A stretch of 64,000 nt of DNA, taken from the NCBI RefSeq assembly GCF_014646895.1, contig NZ_BMOD01000004.1, positions 186,001 through 250,000 on the forward strand. The letters are read 5' to 3'. A program made the translations under genes and the position numbers. Of the stretch, positions 63,874 to 64,000 are shown in pieces. How positions within the stretch are numbered: the stretch's first letter is position 1; the number at the start of each line of letters is the position of its first letter. This stretch comes from Deinococcus roseus (GTDB taxonomy: Bacteria; Deinococcota; Deinococci; Deinococcales; Deinococcaceae). The notes beneath the pieces were generated by a model. It was not told the DNA's origin and did not search any database. It saw only the letters and a program-made list of their open reading frames with translations.

Positions 63874-63896
63874 TGCTCACAAATGTGACCCATGAG

Positions 63897-63921
63897 CAAA
63901 AAACCCCGCTTCTCGCGGGGA
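63897..63921 (-). terminator. Terminator after right-edge gene
   Basis: CCCCGC and GCGGGG form the stem; T-run on the minus strand. It would end the gene whose stop is at 63942. Confidence 0.85.
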
Positions 63922-63941
63922 GGAAGGGCTTCAGACCGGAT

Positions 63942-64000
63942 TTACTGCAGGGTGCTCAGGAAAGCATGCAGGTCTGCCACCTGTTCGTCGCTGACCTGGC
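63942..64000 (-). CDS. End of a probable cytochrome c-type protein (partial)
   Basis: The last 19 codons of a minus-strand gene: QVSDEQVADLHAFLSTLQ. The amphipathic helix, with a residue pattern like LSDEEVADLAAFL, is typical of the C-terminal helix of class I cytochromes c. The rest of the gene is beyond the window. Confidence 0.4.
   Translation of the reverse strand, partial: QVSDEQVADLHAFLSTLQ

Noticed and set aside
1..64000. Radiation/desiccation response motif (RDRM)
   Set aside because: I looked for the TTATG-type palindrome upstream of genes and found no convincing copy; only the unrelated TTTATGCT/AGCATAAA repeat at 23451.
1..64000. tRNA or rRNA genes
   Set aside because: No cloverleaf or rRNA-like sequence was noticed, though a covariance search would be needed to be certain.

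Overview
The window reads as a chromosomal segment of a Deinococcus-like, Deinococcus-Thermus-type bacterium. The evidence is the pilM-pilN-pilO-pilW-pilQ order (as in Thermus), an Omp85/BamA protein and LptB-type ATPase in an otherwise Gram-positive-like gene set (DivIVA, MinDE), an HspR-type heat-shock repressor with a perfect HspR operator at ftsH, and many leaderless genes (TANNNT, 6-8 nt, then ATG). Base composition is moderately GC-rich. I saw no rRNA, tRNA, CRISPR array or prophage.

Layout. 1-4092 (minus): a partial secreted protein, then a GH65 disaccharide phosphorylase with beta-phosphoglucomutase. 4366-8795 (plus): truD, a DUF3293 protein, an AlbA_2/RecG-C-like regulator and a membrane-anchored protein. 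8895-14701: the type IV pilus/DNA-uptake operon ending in a secretin with four tandem N-domain repeats. 14799-18125: shikimate genes aroC, aroK, aroB, aroQ, followed by a secreted sugar/sorbosone dehydrogenase. 19259-24412: corA, a DUF11-repeat lipoprotein and a metalloprotease lipoprotein. 24420-27006 (minus): C-S lyase, HAD phosphatase, cupin and a small membrane protein. 27105-29373: a head-to-tail duplicated HspR fused in one chain, followed by two paralogous PPP-type phosphatases. 29550-39151: M20 dipeptidase, orphan genes, a divergent threonine dehydratase/MocR pair, a GAF-GGDEF protein, a GMC oxidoreductase and a thioesterase. 39319-43193 (minus): CBM20 alpha-amylase lipoprotein and a TPR protein. 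43544-46542: ftsH, minD, minE. 46703-50509 (minus): an AT-rich orphan, then a transglutaminase / alpha-E / circularly permuted ATP-grasp cluster. 50939-58559: a solitary IS5 N-terminal domain, a GH3 beta-glucosidase under a LacI-type operator, the threonine-degradation pair kbl-tdh, an orphan sugar-binding protein, divIVA and yggS. 58923-64000: bamA, a DUF3084 coiled-coil protein, lptB and the end of a probable cytochrome.

Functional links. Amylase, the sugar-binding protein, GH65 phosphorylase plus beta-PGM, and GH3 glucosidase together suggest use of alpha- and beta-glucans. The duplicated HspR and the perfect HAIR operator at ftsH, about 16 kb apart, suggest a heat-shock circuit with an unusual single-chain repressor. 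The most interesting leads are the fused double HspR with its phosphatase operon, the ATP-grasp/alpha-E/transglutaminase cluster, an orphan 407-residue protein with an internal repeat behind a terminator-like leader, and the face-to-face leaderless promoters of the dehydratase/MocR pair. All family assignments are from reading motifs, not from database searches.
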